Below, one piece after another: positions 1 to 7,540 of a stretch of 20,573 nucleotides of DNA (positions are counted from its first letter, which is position 1; each line of letters opens with the position of its first letter). The translations under genes were made by a program, and so were the position numbers. Origin of the DNA: an uncultured Clostridia bacterium (GTDB lineage Bacteria > Bacillota > Clostridia > Saccharofermentanales > Saccharofermentanaceae); contig CAMJGB010000007.1 in the NCBI GenBank assembly GCA_946405115.1, positions 1 to 20,573 on the forward strand, given 5' to 3'. A model generated the notes under the pieces. The model searched no databases, was not told the origin of the DNA, and worked only from the letters and a program-made list of their open reading frames with translations.

Positions 1-1309
1 ATGTTCTGTTACGATCTGTTGTATCCTTAGGGAACTTAGGAAGTACGTGTACACCTACCTTGAGAAGTTCCTTCTCCTTAGCACCGTAAGGCTGATCGTT
101 TACGATTGCCTCGATGATCTCTGTAAGCTCAGAACCCAAGAAGATGGAGATTACTGCCGGAGGTGCTTCGTTAGCGCCGAGTCTGTGGTCGTTGCCTGCG
201 GAAGCTACGGAGATTCTCATGATGTCCTGGTAATCGTCAACAGCCTTGATAACAGCTGTGAGGAAGAGGAGGAACTGAGCGTTCTCGTAAGGTGTATCGC
301 CGGGCTCGAGGAGGTTAGCTCCTGTATCTGTGCTCATGGACCAGTTGTTGTGCTTACCGGAACCGTTTACTCCTGCGAAAGGCTTTTCGTGGAGGAGGCA
401 AACGAGGCCGTGCTTCTGAGCTACCTTCTTCATGATCTCCATTGTGAGCTGGTTGTGATCGGTAGCAATATTTGTTGTAGTAAAGATAGGAGCGAGCTCG
501 TGCTGTGAAGGTGCTACCTCGTTGTGCTCTGTTGTAGCGAGGATACCGAGCTTCCAAAGCTCATCGTTCAAGTCCTTCATGAAGGCCTGTACTCTGGGCT
601 TGATTACACCAAAGTAGTGATCCTCCATCTGCTGTCCCTTCGGGGGCGGCGCACCGAAAAGCGTTCTTCCTGTATAGATAAGGTCTCTTCTTGCGTTGTA
701 ACCCTTCTCGTCGATGAGGAAGTACTCCTGCTCGGGTCCTACTGTAGTCTTAACGCTCGTTACGTCTTCGTTGCCGAAGAGCTTAAGCACTCTCAAAGCC
801 TGTACGTTCAAAGCATCCATGGAACGAAGAAGAGGGATCTTCTTGTCGAGTGCCTCGCCGCCGTATGAGCAGAATGCTGTGGGGATGCAGAGGACGCCTT
901 CCTTAATGAATGCGTAGGATGTGGGGTCCCATGCAGTATATCCTCTTGCTTCGAATGTTGCACGAAGTCCGCCGGACGGGAAGGAAGAAGCATCAGGCTC
1001 ACCCTGTGTAAGTTCCTTGCCGGAGAATCTCAAGATAACGTTGCCGTCGTCTGTGGGATTGATGAAGCTGTCGTGCTTCTCTGATGTAATTCCTGTCATG
1101 GGCTGGAACCAGTGAGTATAGTGTGTGCAACCCTTCTCAATAGCCCACTGCTTCATCTCGTTAGCGATGACGTTTGCAGCCTCAGAGGAAAGTCTCTTGC
1201 CTGTGTCGATAGCAGCCTTAACTTCCTTGAATGTGTCCTTAGGCAGGCGCTCTTTCATTACGCTCAGGCTGAAAACATTCTCGCCGAAGATTTCTGATGT
1301 GTCTTTCAT
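1..1309 (-). CDS. glnN: Type III glutamine synthetase (GSIII), N-terminal 436 residues, runs off window
   Basis: Makes glutamine from glutamate, ammonia and ATP in the cytoplasm as a large homo-oligomer. Reading the minus strand from the ATG at 1309-1307 gives an uninterrupted frame to the window edge. It begins [20 protein letters not shown] and contains the GSIII-style metal/ATP segment [11 protein letters not shown], then [34 protein letters not shown] and [16 protein letters not shown], all typical of GSIII and distinct from GS-I. GSIII proteins are about 700 residues, so roughly the last 260 are missing here. AAAGGAG lies 9 bases upstream of the ATG. The gene is divergent from the GS-like/ANTAR operon and has its own promoter and leader terminator, suggesting transcription attenuation. 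The family assignment is firm; regulation is inferred. Confidence 0.95.
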   Translation of the reverse strand, partial: MKDTSEIFGENVFSLSVMKERLPKDTFKEVKAAIDTGKRLSSEAANVIANEMKQWAIEKGCTHYTHWFQPMTGITSEKHDSFINPTDDGNVILRFSGKELTQGEPDASSFPSGGLRATFEARGYTAWDPTSYAFIKEGVLCIPTAFCSYGGEALDKKIPLLRSMDALNVQALRVLKLFGNEDVTSVKTTVGPEQEYFLIDEKGYNARRDLIYTGRTLFGAPPPKGQQMEDHYFGVIKPRVQAFMKDLNDELWKLGILATTEHNEVAPSQHELAPIFTTTNIATDHNQLTMEIMKKVAQKHGLVCLLHEKPFAGVNGSGKHNNWSMSTDTGANLLEPGDTPYENAQFLLFLTAVIKAVDDYQDIMRISVASAGNDHRLGANEAPPAVISIFLGSELTEIIEAIVNDQPYGAKEKELLKVGVHVLPKFPKDTTDRNRT

Positions 1310-1381
1310 TTTCCAATCTCCTTTGCCTTTTGTTTTTCAAAATTTGAAATAATCGAGTGGCTGACTTGCATTTTGTTTGTG

Positions 1382-1422
1382 ACAAAAGAAAAGGCGCCGA
1401 AGGTTCTTAAACCATCGGCGCC
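1382..1422 (-). terminator. Intrinsic terminator in the glnN leader (putative attenuator)
   Basis: GGCGCCGA (1393-1400) pairs perfectly with TCGGCGCC (1415-1422). GGTT/AACC extends the stem across one A-A mismatch to a 4-base loop. On the minus strand the stem is followed by TTTTCTTTTG, so it terminates minus-strand transcription, yet it lies between the glnN promoter and the glnN ATG at 1309. No minus-strand gene lies upstream for it to end. Attenuation is therefore the simplest reading. Confidence 0.75.
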
Positions 1423-1451
1423 GTTGCCTGTATCAATCATTTTCTGGTGCG

Positions 1452-1480
1452 ATATTACCGCGTAGAGAATCGCTTGTCAA
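1452..1480 (-). promoter_or_regulatory. Promoter of glnN
   Basis: On the minus strand TTGACA (1480-1475), a 17-base spacer and TAATAT (1457-1452) form a near-consensus vegetative promoter. The expected start is an A near 1445, about 22 bases before the leader terminator. Confidence 0.75.
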
Positions 1481-1504
1481 TAGGAAATTTGCAAGTTTTT
1501 GTCG

Positions 1505-1534
1505 TTGACATTTCATATTCTGCTGTGATAACTT
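1505..1534 (+). promoter_or_regulatory. Promoter of the GS-like/ANTAR/pyrG operon
   Basis: TTGACA at 1505-1510, an 18-base spacer and TAACTT at 1529-1534, preceded by a TGn extended -10 element. The expected start is near 1541. Its -35 box is 24 bases from the -35 box of the divergent glnN promoter, so the two are back to back. Confidence 0.65.
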
Positions 1535-1546
1535 TTTATAAGAACA

Positions 1547-1604
1547 AAGGCGTTCATTCGGGTATACAACTTAAGCTTACCCGAGTGGGCGCTTTCTACT
1601 TTTT
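1547..1604 (+). terminator. Leader terminator ahead of the GS-like gene (putative attenuator)
   Basis: Bases 1547-1564 pair with 1578-1595 as an 18-position stem, including four G-U pairs, around a 13-base loop. The core TCGGGTA/TACCCGA is perfect. Bases 1596-1604 end in five T's. The stem starts about 6 bases after the predicted transcription start and ends 41 bases before the ATG at 1637, so it can only act on the leader of this operon. The tail is slightly offset from the stem, so termination strength is uncertain. Confidence 0.6.
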
Positions 1605-1636
1605 CTGGAATATTCGGATACCTGACGGAGGTTCAA

Positions 1637-2842
1637 ATGAATTGTTCAGTAGATGAATTTATGCAGTACATCGAAGAGGAAGACATTAAGTTTATACGTC
1701 TTCTTTTCAGCGATATTTACGGTAATCCCAAGAACATCGCGATCATGCCAAGCTATATCGAGAGCGCATTCGAGAACGGCGTCGGAATCAACCCTTCCGG
1801 CATCCCTGGTTTTGCAGCAGAAGCTGACTCTGATATCTTCATTCACCCGCATCCGGAGACAGCGGCTTTATTGCCCTGGAGACCTGAGCAGGGAAGAGTA
1901 GTAAGACTTTTCTGTGACTTAAGATACGAAGACGGCACGATGTTTGCTGCTGATACAAGAAACATCTTAAGAGAAGCTGTTAAGAAGGCAGAAGAGCAGG
2001 GCATCAAGTTCTCATTCGGAACAAGAATTGAGTTCTATCTTTTTAAGCTCGACGAAGACGGCGAGCCTACGAAGATTCCTTTCGATCAGGCAGGATACAT
2101 GGATATCGCACCTCTCGATAAAGGCGCGAACGTAAGGCGAGAGATATGTCTTACATTGGAGAGAATGGGCATCACGCCTTTCAATTCTCATCACGAGGCA
2201 GGCCCCGGTCAGAACGAGATCGACTTCGTAAGCGCAGACCCCATTAAGGCTGCTGACGACACGCTCACATACATCTCAGTAGTTAAGACAATTGCAGCAA
2301 GAAACGGTCTTTATGCAGACTTCTCACCTAAGCCCATTCCGGGACTTCCTGGCAACGGCTTCCACGTTAACGTAAGTGCCAGCAAGGACGGTGACACTTC
2401 CGTTCTCACATCAGCCATCGAGGGCATCCTGCAGAAGATCTACGACTTAACTATCTTCATGAACAGAAGCGAAGATTCCTACCAGAGAATCGGTAAGGGC
2501 GATGCTCCGAGATTCATCACATGGTCCGGATACAATCACGGTCAGTTATTAAGAATCCCTCAGAGCGGCGTGCATCACTACGCACAGTTAAGATCACCTG
2601 ATGCGTTCTCGAATCCTTATCTCGTATTCGCATTGATCATCTATGCGAGCCTTTACGGCATCAGTAACAAGCTTGAGTTGAGAGCTCCCGTGAACGACGA
2701 TTTAAGAGGCGTTGCTTACAACAAGGGCGGCGACTTCGAGCTTCTCCCGAGAACAATCGATGAGGCTAAGGAAGCTGCTAAGCATTCCGAATTCCTGAAG
2801 GAAATTCTGCCTGAGTCGATCATCTCGGCTTACTGCGATTAA
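1637..2842 (+). CDS. Glutamine synthetase family (GS-I fold) protein with altered catalytic residues
   Basis: 401 residues, shorter than the usual 440-470 of GS-I, with no adenylylation loop seen. The GS-I framework is clear: beta-grasp N-terminus (FSDIYGNPKNIAIM), then HHEAGPGQNEIDF, NGFHVNVSA, LRIP and LRSPDAFSNPYL. Compared by eye with Salmonella/Bacillus GS, the first metal site (E132, E187, E194), H243, R306 and R319 are kept. N52 sits where Asp50 belongs, R130 at Glu129, D289 at Glu327, H301 at Arg339 and Q317 at Glu357. Losing Glu129 and Glu357 should disturb the second metal site. It may ligate another amine, work poorly or act as a regulatory pseudoenzyme. GGAGG ends 6 bases before the ATG. 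It is the first gene of an operon with the ANTAR regulator. Confidence 0.85.
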   Translation: MNCSVDEFMQYIEEEDIKFIRLLFSDIYGNPKNIAIMPSYIESAFENGVGINPSGIPGFAAEADSDIFIHPHPETAALLPWRPEQGRVVRLFCDLRYEDGTMFAADTRNILREAVKKAEEQGIKFSFGTRIEFYLFKLDEDGEPTKIPFDQAGYMDIAPLDKGANVRREICLTLERMGITPFNSHHEAGPGQNEIDFVSADPIKAADDTLTYISVVKTIAARNGLYADFSPKPIPGLPGNGFHVNVSASKDGDTSVLTSAIEGILQKIYDLTIFMNRSEDSYQRIGKGDAPRFITWSGYNHGQLLRIPQSGVHHYAQLRSPDAFSNPYLVFALIIYASLYGISNKLELRAPVNDDLRGVAYNKGGDFELLPRTIDEAKEAAKHSEFLKEILPESIISAYCD

Positions 2843-2876
2843 GGCAGTTCAAATTATTTAAAGAAAGGAGGTCAAC

Positions 2877-3464
2877 ATGCGTAAAGAAAGTAAATACTCA
2901 GTATTACTTGTTTCTGCGAGCGAGAAGCTCAACGCATCGCTGACCTCTTTTATGTCGAGAGAGGATTACGGTCCTGTCGAGACAACAGAATCCGTCGCTG
3001 CTGCCAGAAGACTCATGGCTCAGCGCGAGTTCGATATCGTTATCGTCAACACTCCTTTGAAGGACGAGCTTGGCATCAACTTCGCCATCGACATCACACA
3101 GGATTCTTCCTGCGGCGTAATGCTGATGGTAAAGAGTGAGCTTTTCGATGAGATTAACTACAAGGTGCAGGATTATGGTGTGTTTACCGTGGCGAAGCCG
3201 GTTAATGCGAGCATCATGAGTTACTCTTTGAAGATGCTGTGTTCCACGCGCGAGAGGCTTCTTCGCATGGAGCAGAAGCAGAAGTCTTTCGAGGAGAAGC
3301 TGCACGAGATCAAGGTAGTAAACAGGGCGAAGATCCTGCTTGTGGAGAACCTGAACCTCACCGAGGAACAGGCTCACAAGTTCATCGAGAAAAGCGCGAT
3401 GAACGAGCGCAAGAGCAAGGTCGTCATCGCCTCGAAAATAATCGAAGAATATAAAAACCCTTAA
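2877..3464 (+). CDS. ANTAR-domain RNA-binding antiterminator with degenerate receiver domain
   Basis: 195 residues: a receiver-like domain (about 6-120), a coiled-coil linker (about 121-148) and a C-terminal ANTAR three-helix domain (about 145-190, LTEEQAHKFIEKSAMNERKS). ANTAR proteins such as AmiR, NasT and EutV bind paired RNA hairpins and prevent termination. The receiver has N58 where the phospho-accepting Asp should be (IVIVNTPL) and lacks the N-terminal acidic pair (LLVSASEK), but keeps the switch Lys K107. Activation is therefore unlikely to use ordinary Asp phosphorylation. AAAGGAGG lies just before the ATG, 34 bases after the GS-like gene. A similar glnA-nitR arrangement is known in solventogenic clostridia. 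The likely targets are the two leader terminators at 1382-1422 and 1547-1604; this is inference. Confidence 0.85.
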   Translation: MRKESKYSVLLVSASEKLNASLTSFMSREDYGPVETTESVAAARRLMAQREFDIVIVNTPLKDELGINFAIDITQDSSCGVMLMVKSELFDEINYKVQDYGVFTVAKPVNASIMSYSLKMLCSTRERLLRMEQKQKSFEEKLHEIKVVNRAKILLVENLNLTEEQAHKFIEKSAMNERKSKVVIASKIIEEYKNP

Positions 3465-3476
3465 ACGGAGGCACAT

Positions 3477-5078
3477 ATGACTAAATACATTTTCGTAACG
3501 GGAGGCGTCGTTTCAGGTCTTGGAAAAGGCATCACCGCCGCATCCCTCGGAAGACTTCTTAAGATGCGCGGATTCAAGGTGGCAGCGCAGAAACTCGACC
3601 CTTATATCAACGTCGATCCCGGCACAATGAGCCCTTACCAGCACGGTGAGGTTTACGTTACTGAAGACGGCGCCGAGACGGACCTCGACCTCGGACACTA
3701 CGAGCGATTCATCGATGAGGATTTGAATAGATTCTCGAACATCACGACAGGTAAGGTTTACTCAAGCGTAATCAACAAAGAGCGTAAGGGTGAGTACTTG
3801 GGCAAGACAGTTCAGATCATTCCGCACATCACGGATGAGATCAAGACATTCATCTATAACGTAGGTAAGACGAGCGACGCGGACATCGTTATTACTGAGG
3901 TCGGCGGAACGATCGGTGACATCGAGGGACAGCCTTTCATCGAGGCTATAAGACAGGTCGGAAACGAAGTCGGCCCCACAAATTCTTTGTACATTCACGT
4001 TACTTTGCTGCCTTATTTGAAGGCATCGGGCGAACACAAGTCAAAGCCCACACAGCACTCCGTTAAGGAACTTCAGGGAATGGGAATCTCTCCTGACATT
4101 ATCGTATTAAGAACTGACGAGCCCATCGAGGATTCGTCGATCATTCCTAAGATCGCGCACTTTTGCAACGTGCAGGAGAACTGCGTAATCGAGAACCTCA
4201 CACTGCCTATTCTGTACGAGGCTCCGCTCATGCTCGAGAAGTCCGGAATCTCGCAGGCTGTTATCGATAAGCTTCAGCTTGAGTGCGGCGAGCCTGACCT
4301 CGGCGAGTGGCAGAATGTCATCGACAAGATCCGTAACCGCGAGGGCAGAGTGACGATCGGACTTATCGGTAAGTACACACAGCTTCACGACGCTTACTTG
4401 TCAGTCGCTGAGGCTTTGCACCACGCAGGTTACGAAGAGGGTGTTTATGTAGGAATTGACTGGATCGATTCCGAGACGATCAATGAGAGCAACGTCGCTG
4501 ATATCTTAGGTTCAGTCGACGGCGTAGTAGTTCCGGGAGGCTTTGGTAATAGAGGAATCGAGGGTATGGTTCTTACTGCAAAATACTGCCGTGAGAATAA
4601 TGTTCCTTACCTTGGAATCTGTCTCGGAATGCAGATCACGGTTATTGAGGCTGCTCGTAATTTGTTGGGCTTTGCTGATGCGAACTCCGGTGAGTTTGAC
4701 GCGGATACTATTCACAAGGTCATCGACTTCATGCCCGGTCAGAACGACGAGATCGAGAAGGGCGGAACGCTTCGACTCGGAAGTTACCCCTGCGACATCG
4801 TTGCCGGCACAAAGCTTGAGGAGTGCTACGGCACGAACGAAATCCGCGAGCGTCACAGACACAGATATGAGTACAACAACGACTATCGCGAGCAGCTCGA
4901 GAACGCAGGCCTTAAGATCAGCGGCTTGTCACCTGATAAGTCATTGGTTGAGGCTGTCGAGTTCGAAGGCAACAACTACTACGTCGGCGTTCAGTTCCAC
5001 CCCGAGTTTAAGTCCAGACCTAACAAGGCTCATCCTTTGTTCGTCGGCCTCGTTAAGGCTTCGAAGAAGAAAAACTGA
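3477..5078 (+). CDS. pyrG: CTP synthase
   Basis: Converts UTP to CTP using ATP and the amide nitrogen of glutamine. 533 residues, normal length. The N-terminal synthase domain starts at [18 protein letters not shown] (P-loop) and carries [19 protein letters not shown]. The C-terminal class I glutamine amidotransferase domain has C382 in GICLGMQ and H508/E510 in QFHPEF. CGGAGG precedes the ATG, 12 bases after the ANTAR stop, so it is probably in the same transcript. Sitting in a glutamine-responsive operon fits its use of glutamine. The family assignment is secure. Confidence 0.98.
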   Translation: MTKYIFVTGGVVSGLGKGITAASLGRLLKMRGFKVAAQKLDPYINVDPGTMSPYQHGEVYVTEDGAETDLDLGHYERFIDEDLNRFSNITTGKVYSSVINKERKGEYLGKTVQIIPHITDEIKTFIYNVGKTSDADIVITEVGGTIGDIEGQPFIEAIRQVGNEVGPTNSLYIHVTLLPYLKASGEHKSKPTQHSVKELQGMGISPDIIVLRTDEPIEDSSIIPKIAHFCNVQENCVIENLTLPILYEAPLMLEKSGISQAVIDKLQLECGEPDLGEWQNVIDKIRNREGRVTIGLIGKYTQLHDAYLSVAEALHHAGYEEGVYVGIDWIDSETINESNVADILGSVDGVVVPGGFGNRGIEGMVLTAKYCRENNVPYLGICLGMQITVIEAARNLLGFADANSGEFDADTIHKVIDFMPGQNDEIEKGGTLRLGSYPCDIVAGTKLEECYGTNEIRERHRHRYEYNNDYREQLENAGLKISGLSPDKSLVEAVEFEGNNYYVGVQFHPEFKSRPNKAHPLFVGLVKASKKKN

Positions 5079-5098
5079 TTATCTGATAATATAGGGGT

Positions 5099-6361
5099 AT
5101 GTTTCCTATATTATTAGCTACAGCTTATATATTTGGTTTTGTACTTGTGATCGGCTACATCGTGATCGCCCTGGCGACCCTCGCACTGTGGACCTCACAG
5201 AAATCTTCGACTACCAAGCCGAACGAATTTTACACGGATCACCAGGTCTACTATCCGTGCGGTTATACCAAGAGATTCAAAGTCCTCGCGATGATCACCA
5301 TCGCGGGGTTTGTTATTGGTTTCTTTACGATTCCCGCGGCTGTCATCGGCAGCATCGTTTGGGATAATCCGTGGGGTTTGGTGATCGTCGCGCTTATCAT
5401 CTCTTTGGTAATCATCATCCTCGTCGGCAGGCTTCCTTTCCGTCACGGGGAAGAGTGTCTGATCATCGACTCGCAGCAGGTCCGCGTAAAGTATGAGGAT
5501 GACTCGAAGGAAGACAAGGTCTTCTATATCTCGCAGTATCAGCGCTTCATCCCGCCTACGAGAAACGTCGCCGTAAGACTCATCTTCGACGAGGAACTCT
5601 ACCTCGGCTTCCTTAGAAGAAACGACGCCATAACTGTAACGAAGATGATCGACTTCATCAAAAGAAACGGTCGTTTCCCCATCGTGCAGAACGCGGTTCC
5701 GGCTCCGGGCAACGAGAAGTTTGTTGAGCGCCGTAAGAGTGTTGCTTCTCCTGCTTCTGTTACACCTCCTCAGGACAATGCGCCCCACGACAAGGCTTAC
5801 CTTGAGGGCATCCTTAACAAGACCCCGCTCGAAAAGCGCATTCACTACATCGAGATGATCGCCGCAGGGCAGAAGAACGAGGCCATAAGGGAGTTCCGCT
5901 TTGACTGCGGCGAGGGGCTTCGTGCTGTAGTAGACGTTGCCGAGAAGTATCTTACTTTCCCGGATCTTAATTCTTATAAAGCTAATATCTATGTTTACGG
6001 CTCCACTTCAGAGAAAGTAAGAGCTTCGCTTGCGGAGTACTATGAGGATGCTTTTCGAGGTGTTGTGTACGAGGTAGCCGACGGCAAGTGGGTGTGTGTC
6101 GAGGCCAAGTGCAGCTTCACGGATTACCTTAATCTTGTGCTGTGGCTCGAGGATGCGTTCGCGTATGCGGAGCCGATTGTGCCCGGGTTGAAGCCGATCT
6201 ACGCGGCGCCTGATAAGACCGACAGCCTCGGCGAGAAGTGCGTGGGCATGATGAACGGATCTAATTTTGTGTTCAATGTGCCGGAGTATTTATTAAGTTA
6301 CGGGGAAGAGCTAAAGCCCGACTTCGACATCAAAAGTTTTGTTGCTGACAAGCTTAAATAA
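5099..6361 (+). CDS. Unrecognised membrane protein with large cytoplasmic-type domain
   Basis: 420 residues, no family recognised. There are three hydrophobic segments: about 1-32, 62-86 and 91-111. A PH-like or beta-rich stretch may follow (about 115-190: EECLIIDSQQVRVKYEDD then YISQYQRF), then a flexible Ala/Pro/Ser linker (about 197-225) and a soluble C-terminal domain ending PDFDIKSFVADKLK. The C-terminal half mixes helix and strand without an obvious catalytic motif. It starts 20 bases after pyrG and may ride on the same transcript. The start is weakly supported: GGGG lies only 1 base before the ATG, but a downstream start would cut the first membrane segment. A strong terminator follows directly. 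Confidence 0.75.
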   Translation: MFPILLATAYIFGFVLVIGYIVIALATLALWTSQKSSTTKPNEFYTDHQVYYPCGYTKRFKVLAMITIAGFVIGFFTIPAAVIGSIVWDNPWGLVIVALIISLVIIILVGRLPFRHGEECLIIDSQQVRVKYEDDSKEDKVFYISQYQRFIPPTRNVAVRLIFDEELYLGFLRRNDAITVTKMIDFIKRNGRFPIVQNAVPAPGNEKFVERRKSVASPASVTPPQDNAPHDKAYLEGILNKTPLEKRIHYIEMIAAGQKNEAIREFRFDCGEGLRAVVDVAEKYLTFPDLNSYKANIYVYGSTSEKVRASLAEYYEDAFRGVVYEVADGKWVCVEAKCSFTDYLNLVLWLEDAFAYAEPIVPGLKPIYAAPDKTDSLGEKCVGMMNGSNFVFNVPEYLLSYGEELKPDFDIKSFVADKLK

Positions 6362-6365
6362 ACAA

Positions 6366-6396
6366 AAGAAAAGGGCCGTCTGTTCGACGGCCTTTT
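6366..6396. terminator. Bidirectional intrinsic terminator between convergent genes
   Basis: GGCCGTC (6374-6380), a 5-base loop and GACGGCC (6386-6392), followed by TTTT on the plus strand and preceded by AAAAGAAAAG, which is a T-run on the minus strand. It serves the membrane-protein gene (stop 6361) and the convergent DUF4214 gene (stop 6438). Confidence 0.9.
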
Positions 6397-6437
6397 CCAA
6401 CGAATGAGGTATATGTGAAAGTTCGATCAGGAATTGA

Positions 6438-7286
6438 TCACTTTGCCAAACCGTAGATAGTGCAGATGCTGCCCCAAGTGTTGACGCTAGCGAAAGCGTT
6501 GAATACGTCCTGTCTGGATGTGCCGTTGTTAAGAGCGTTTACCCAGTTTGTGAGGCCCTGTGTGTCAGGCTCTCTGCCGAGGAGTGCACGGTAGAGAATA
6601 GCTACGTACTGCTCGTTTGTTGTGTACTTGCTTGTGAACTCAGAAGAGTTGATCATGGCGTTAGCAACGTCAGTAGCTGTGAATTCGCCGGACTGAAGCT
6701 TAGCTACGAAAGCGTCTCTGCCTGCTGCATCAGCTGCTCTGCCGTAGATAGTTGTGTAAAGTCTCTCGACGAAGTTGTTAAGAACTGCAGTTCTGAGCAT
6801 CTGGGGCGGGAGGTTACGGCTTGTGGAATAAACCGTAGCTACTGTGTTAGCGATCTCAGCGGGTGCGCCGTATGTGTTAACTCTGTTGCAAGCTGCTGTT
6901 CCGATAACGGGTGCAGGTGCGGAGTTTGTATCAGCAACAGTTCCGTTAAGGTAAGCCTGTGCTACGCAAAGCTGAATTCTCAAGTTGGACATAGCCTGTA
7001 CAACATCGTCTTCGTTATCACTTCCGAGTACGGGGTAAGCTGCGTTACGAACTGTCTCGAGTGCGATTCTTACGTCGGGTGCGAGCTCATCGTAGTGGAG
7101 CGAAAGGAATGCGCTTGCTGCGTCGTAGTATTCCTGGATGTCCTGGCGTGTGCGGTCGTCGATCTGATTTCTGACTGCTGTGACTGTTGCGGCCTGAACC
7201 TTGTTTGTCTTTACTGCAGCGGGAATGATTGCTGCTGCGAGAGCCGCAGTGAGAATAATTGATGTAACCTTAGTAATGTTTTTCAT
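6438..7286 (-). CDS. Secreted DUF4214-domain protein
   Basis: 282 residues. The N-terminal Sec signal is clear: MKNITK, a hydrophobic stretch of about 20 residues rich in Ala/Ile, and likely cleavage after KVQA near residue 32. A helical region (about 35-120) follows, then a short Pro/Ala linker. The C-terminal part (about 165-278) matches the DUF4214 pattern: NFVERLYTTIYGRAAD, SSEFTSKY, AILYRALLGREPD and TNWVNALNNG. DUF4214 occurs in extracellular and surface proteins of many bacteria and its function is unknown. AGGAGG lies about 8 bases upstream of the ATG. It is divergent from the GH5 gene across an operator-like palindrome. The surface role is inferred. Confidence 0.88.
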   Translation of the reverse strand: MKNITKVTSIILTAALAAAIIPAAVKTNKVQAATVTAVRNQIDDRTRQDIQEYYDAASAFLSLHYDELAPDVRIALETVRNAAYPVLGSDNEDDVVQAMSNLRIQLCVAQAYLNGTVADTNSAPAPVIGTAACNRVNTYGAPAEIANTVATVYSTSRNLPPQMLRTAVLNNFVERLYTTIYGRAADAAGRDAFVAKLQSGEFTATDVANAMINSSEFTSKYTTNEQYVAILYRALLGREPDTQGLTNWVNALNNGTSRQDVFNAFASVNTWGSICTIYGLAK

Positions 7287-7406
7287 TTTGTTTTCCTCCT
7301 CTTAAACGCTTTGTATTTGAAATTTTGTTTTTGTCTTGCGTTTGATGAGCTTATTAAACCGTGTTTGGGAGTCGGAAAAAATGTGCAGATAATATGAGTT
7401 TTGTTG

Positions 7407-7442
7407 ATTAAGCGACAGTTGTTGTTCGAAATGTCGCCTAAT
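7407..7442. promoter_or_regulatory. Operator-like imperfect palindrome between divergent genes
   Basis: ATTA-a-GCGACA-g-TT, an 8-base centre, AA-a-TGTCGC-c-TAAT. Twelve of 14 positions in each arm are complementary, with mismatches spaced symmetrically. It lies about 120 bases upstream of the DUF4214 start and 40 bases upstream of the GH5 -35 box. There is no T-run on either side, so it is not a terminator. A dimeric regulator site is the likeliest reading. Confidence 0.45.
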
Positions 7443-7481
7443 GAACGGTAAATGGTCAAATTGTTTGGTAATTTGTGCGTG

Positions 7482-7510
7482 TTCAATTGGATAGTCGTTT
7501 TTGTTATATT
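7482..7510 (+). promoter_or_regulatory. Promoter of the GH5 gene
   Basis: TTCAAT (7482-7487), a 17-base spacer and TATATT (7505-7510). The predicted start near 7517 gives a leader of about 24 bases with AGGAGG before the ATG at 7541. It lies inside the upstream extension of the frame, which argues against any start before 7541. Confidence 0.6.
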
Positions 7511-7540
7511 ACTCGCACTTGGCTTTCAGGAGGATTATTA

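Noticed and set aside
47..868. Open frames on the plus strand (about 153 and 114 codons)
   Set aside because: They lie antisense to glnN, whose minus-strand frame is continuous and highly conserved; composition artefacts.
1447..1656. 69-codon plus-strand frame across the intergenic region
   Set aside because: It overlaps two promoters and a terminator hairpin and has no ribosome site.
2904..3476. 190-codon minus-strand frame opposite the ANTAR gene
   Set aside because: No recognisable domain, no ribosome site, and fully covered by a clear plus-strand gene.
4512..5094. Open frames on both strands within the end of pyrG
   Set aside because: They overlap the conserved amidotransferase domain of pyrG and are low-complexity translations (Ser/Arg/Thr-rich).
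7283..7486. 67-codon minus-strand frame upstream of the DUF4214 gene
   Set aside because: No ribosome site or homology pattern; it lies over the palindrome and promoter region.
7475..7540. 22-codon N-terminal extension of the GH5 gene
   Set aside because: It contains the -35/-10 promoter and does not look like a signal peptide; AGGAGG supports the ATG at 7541.
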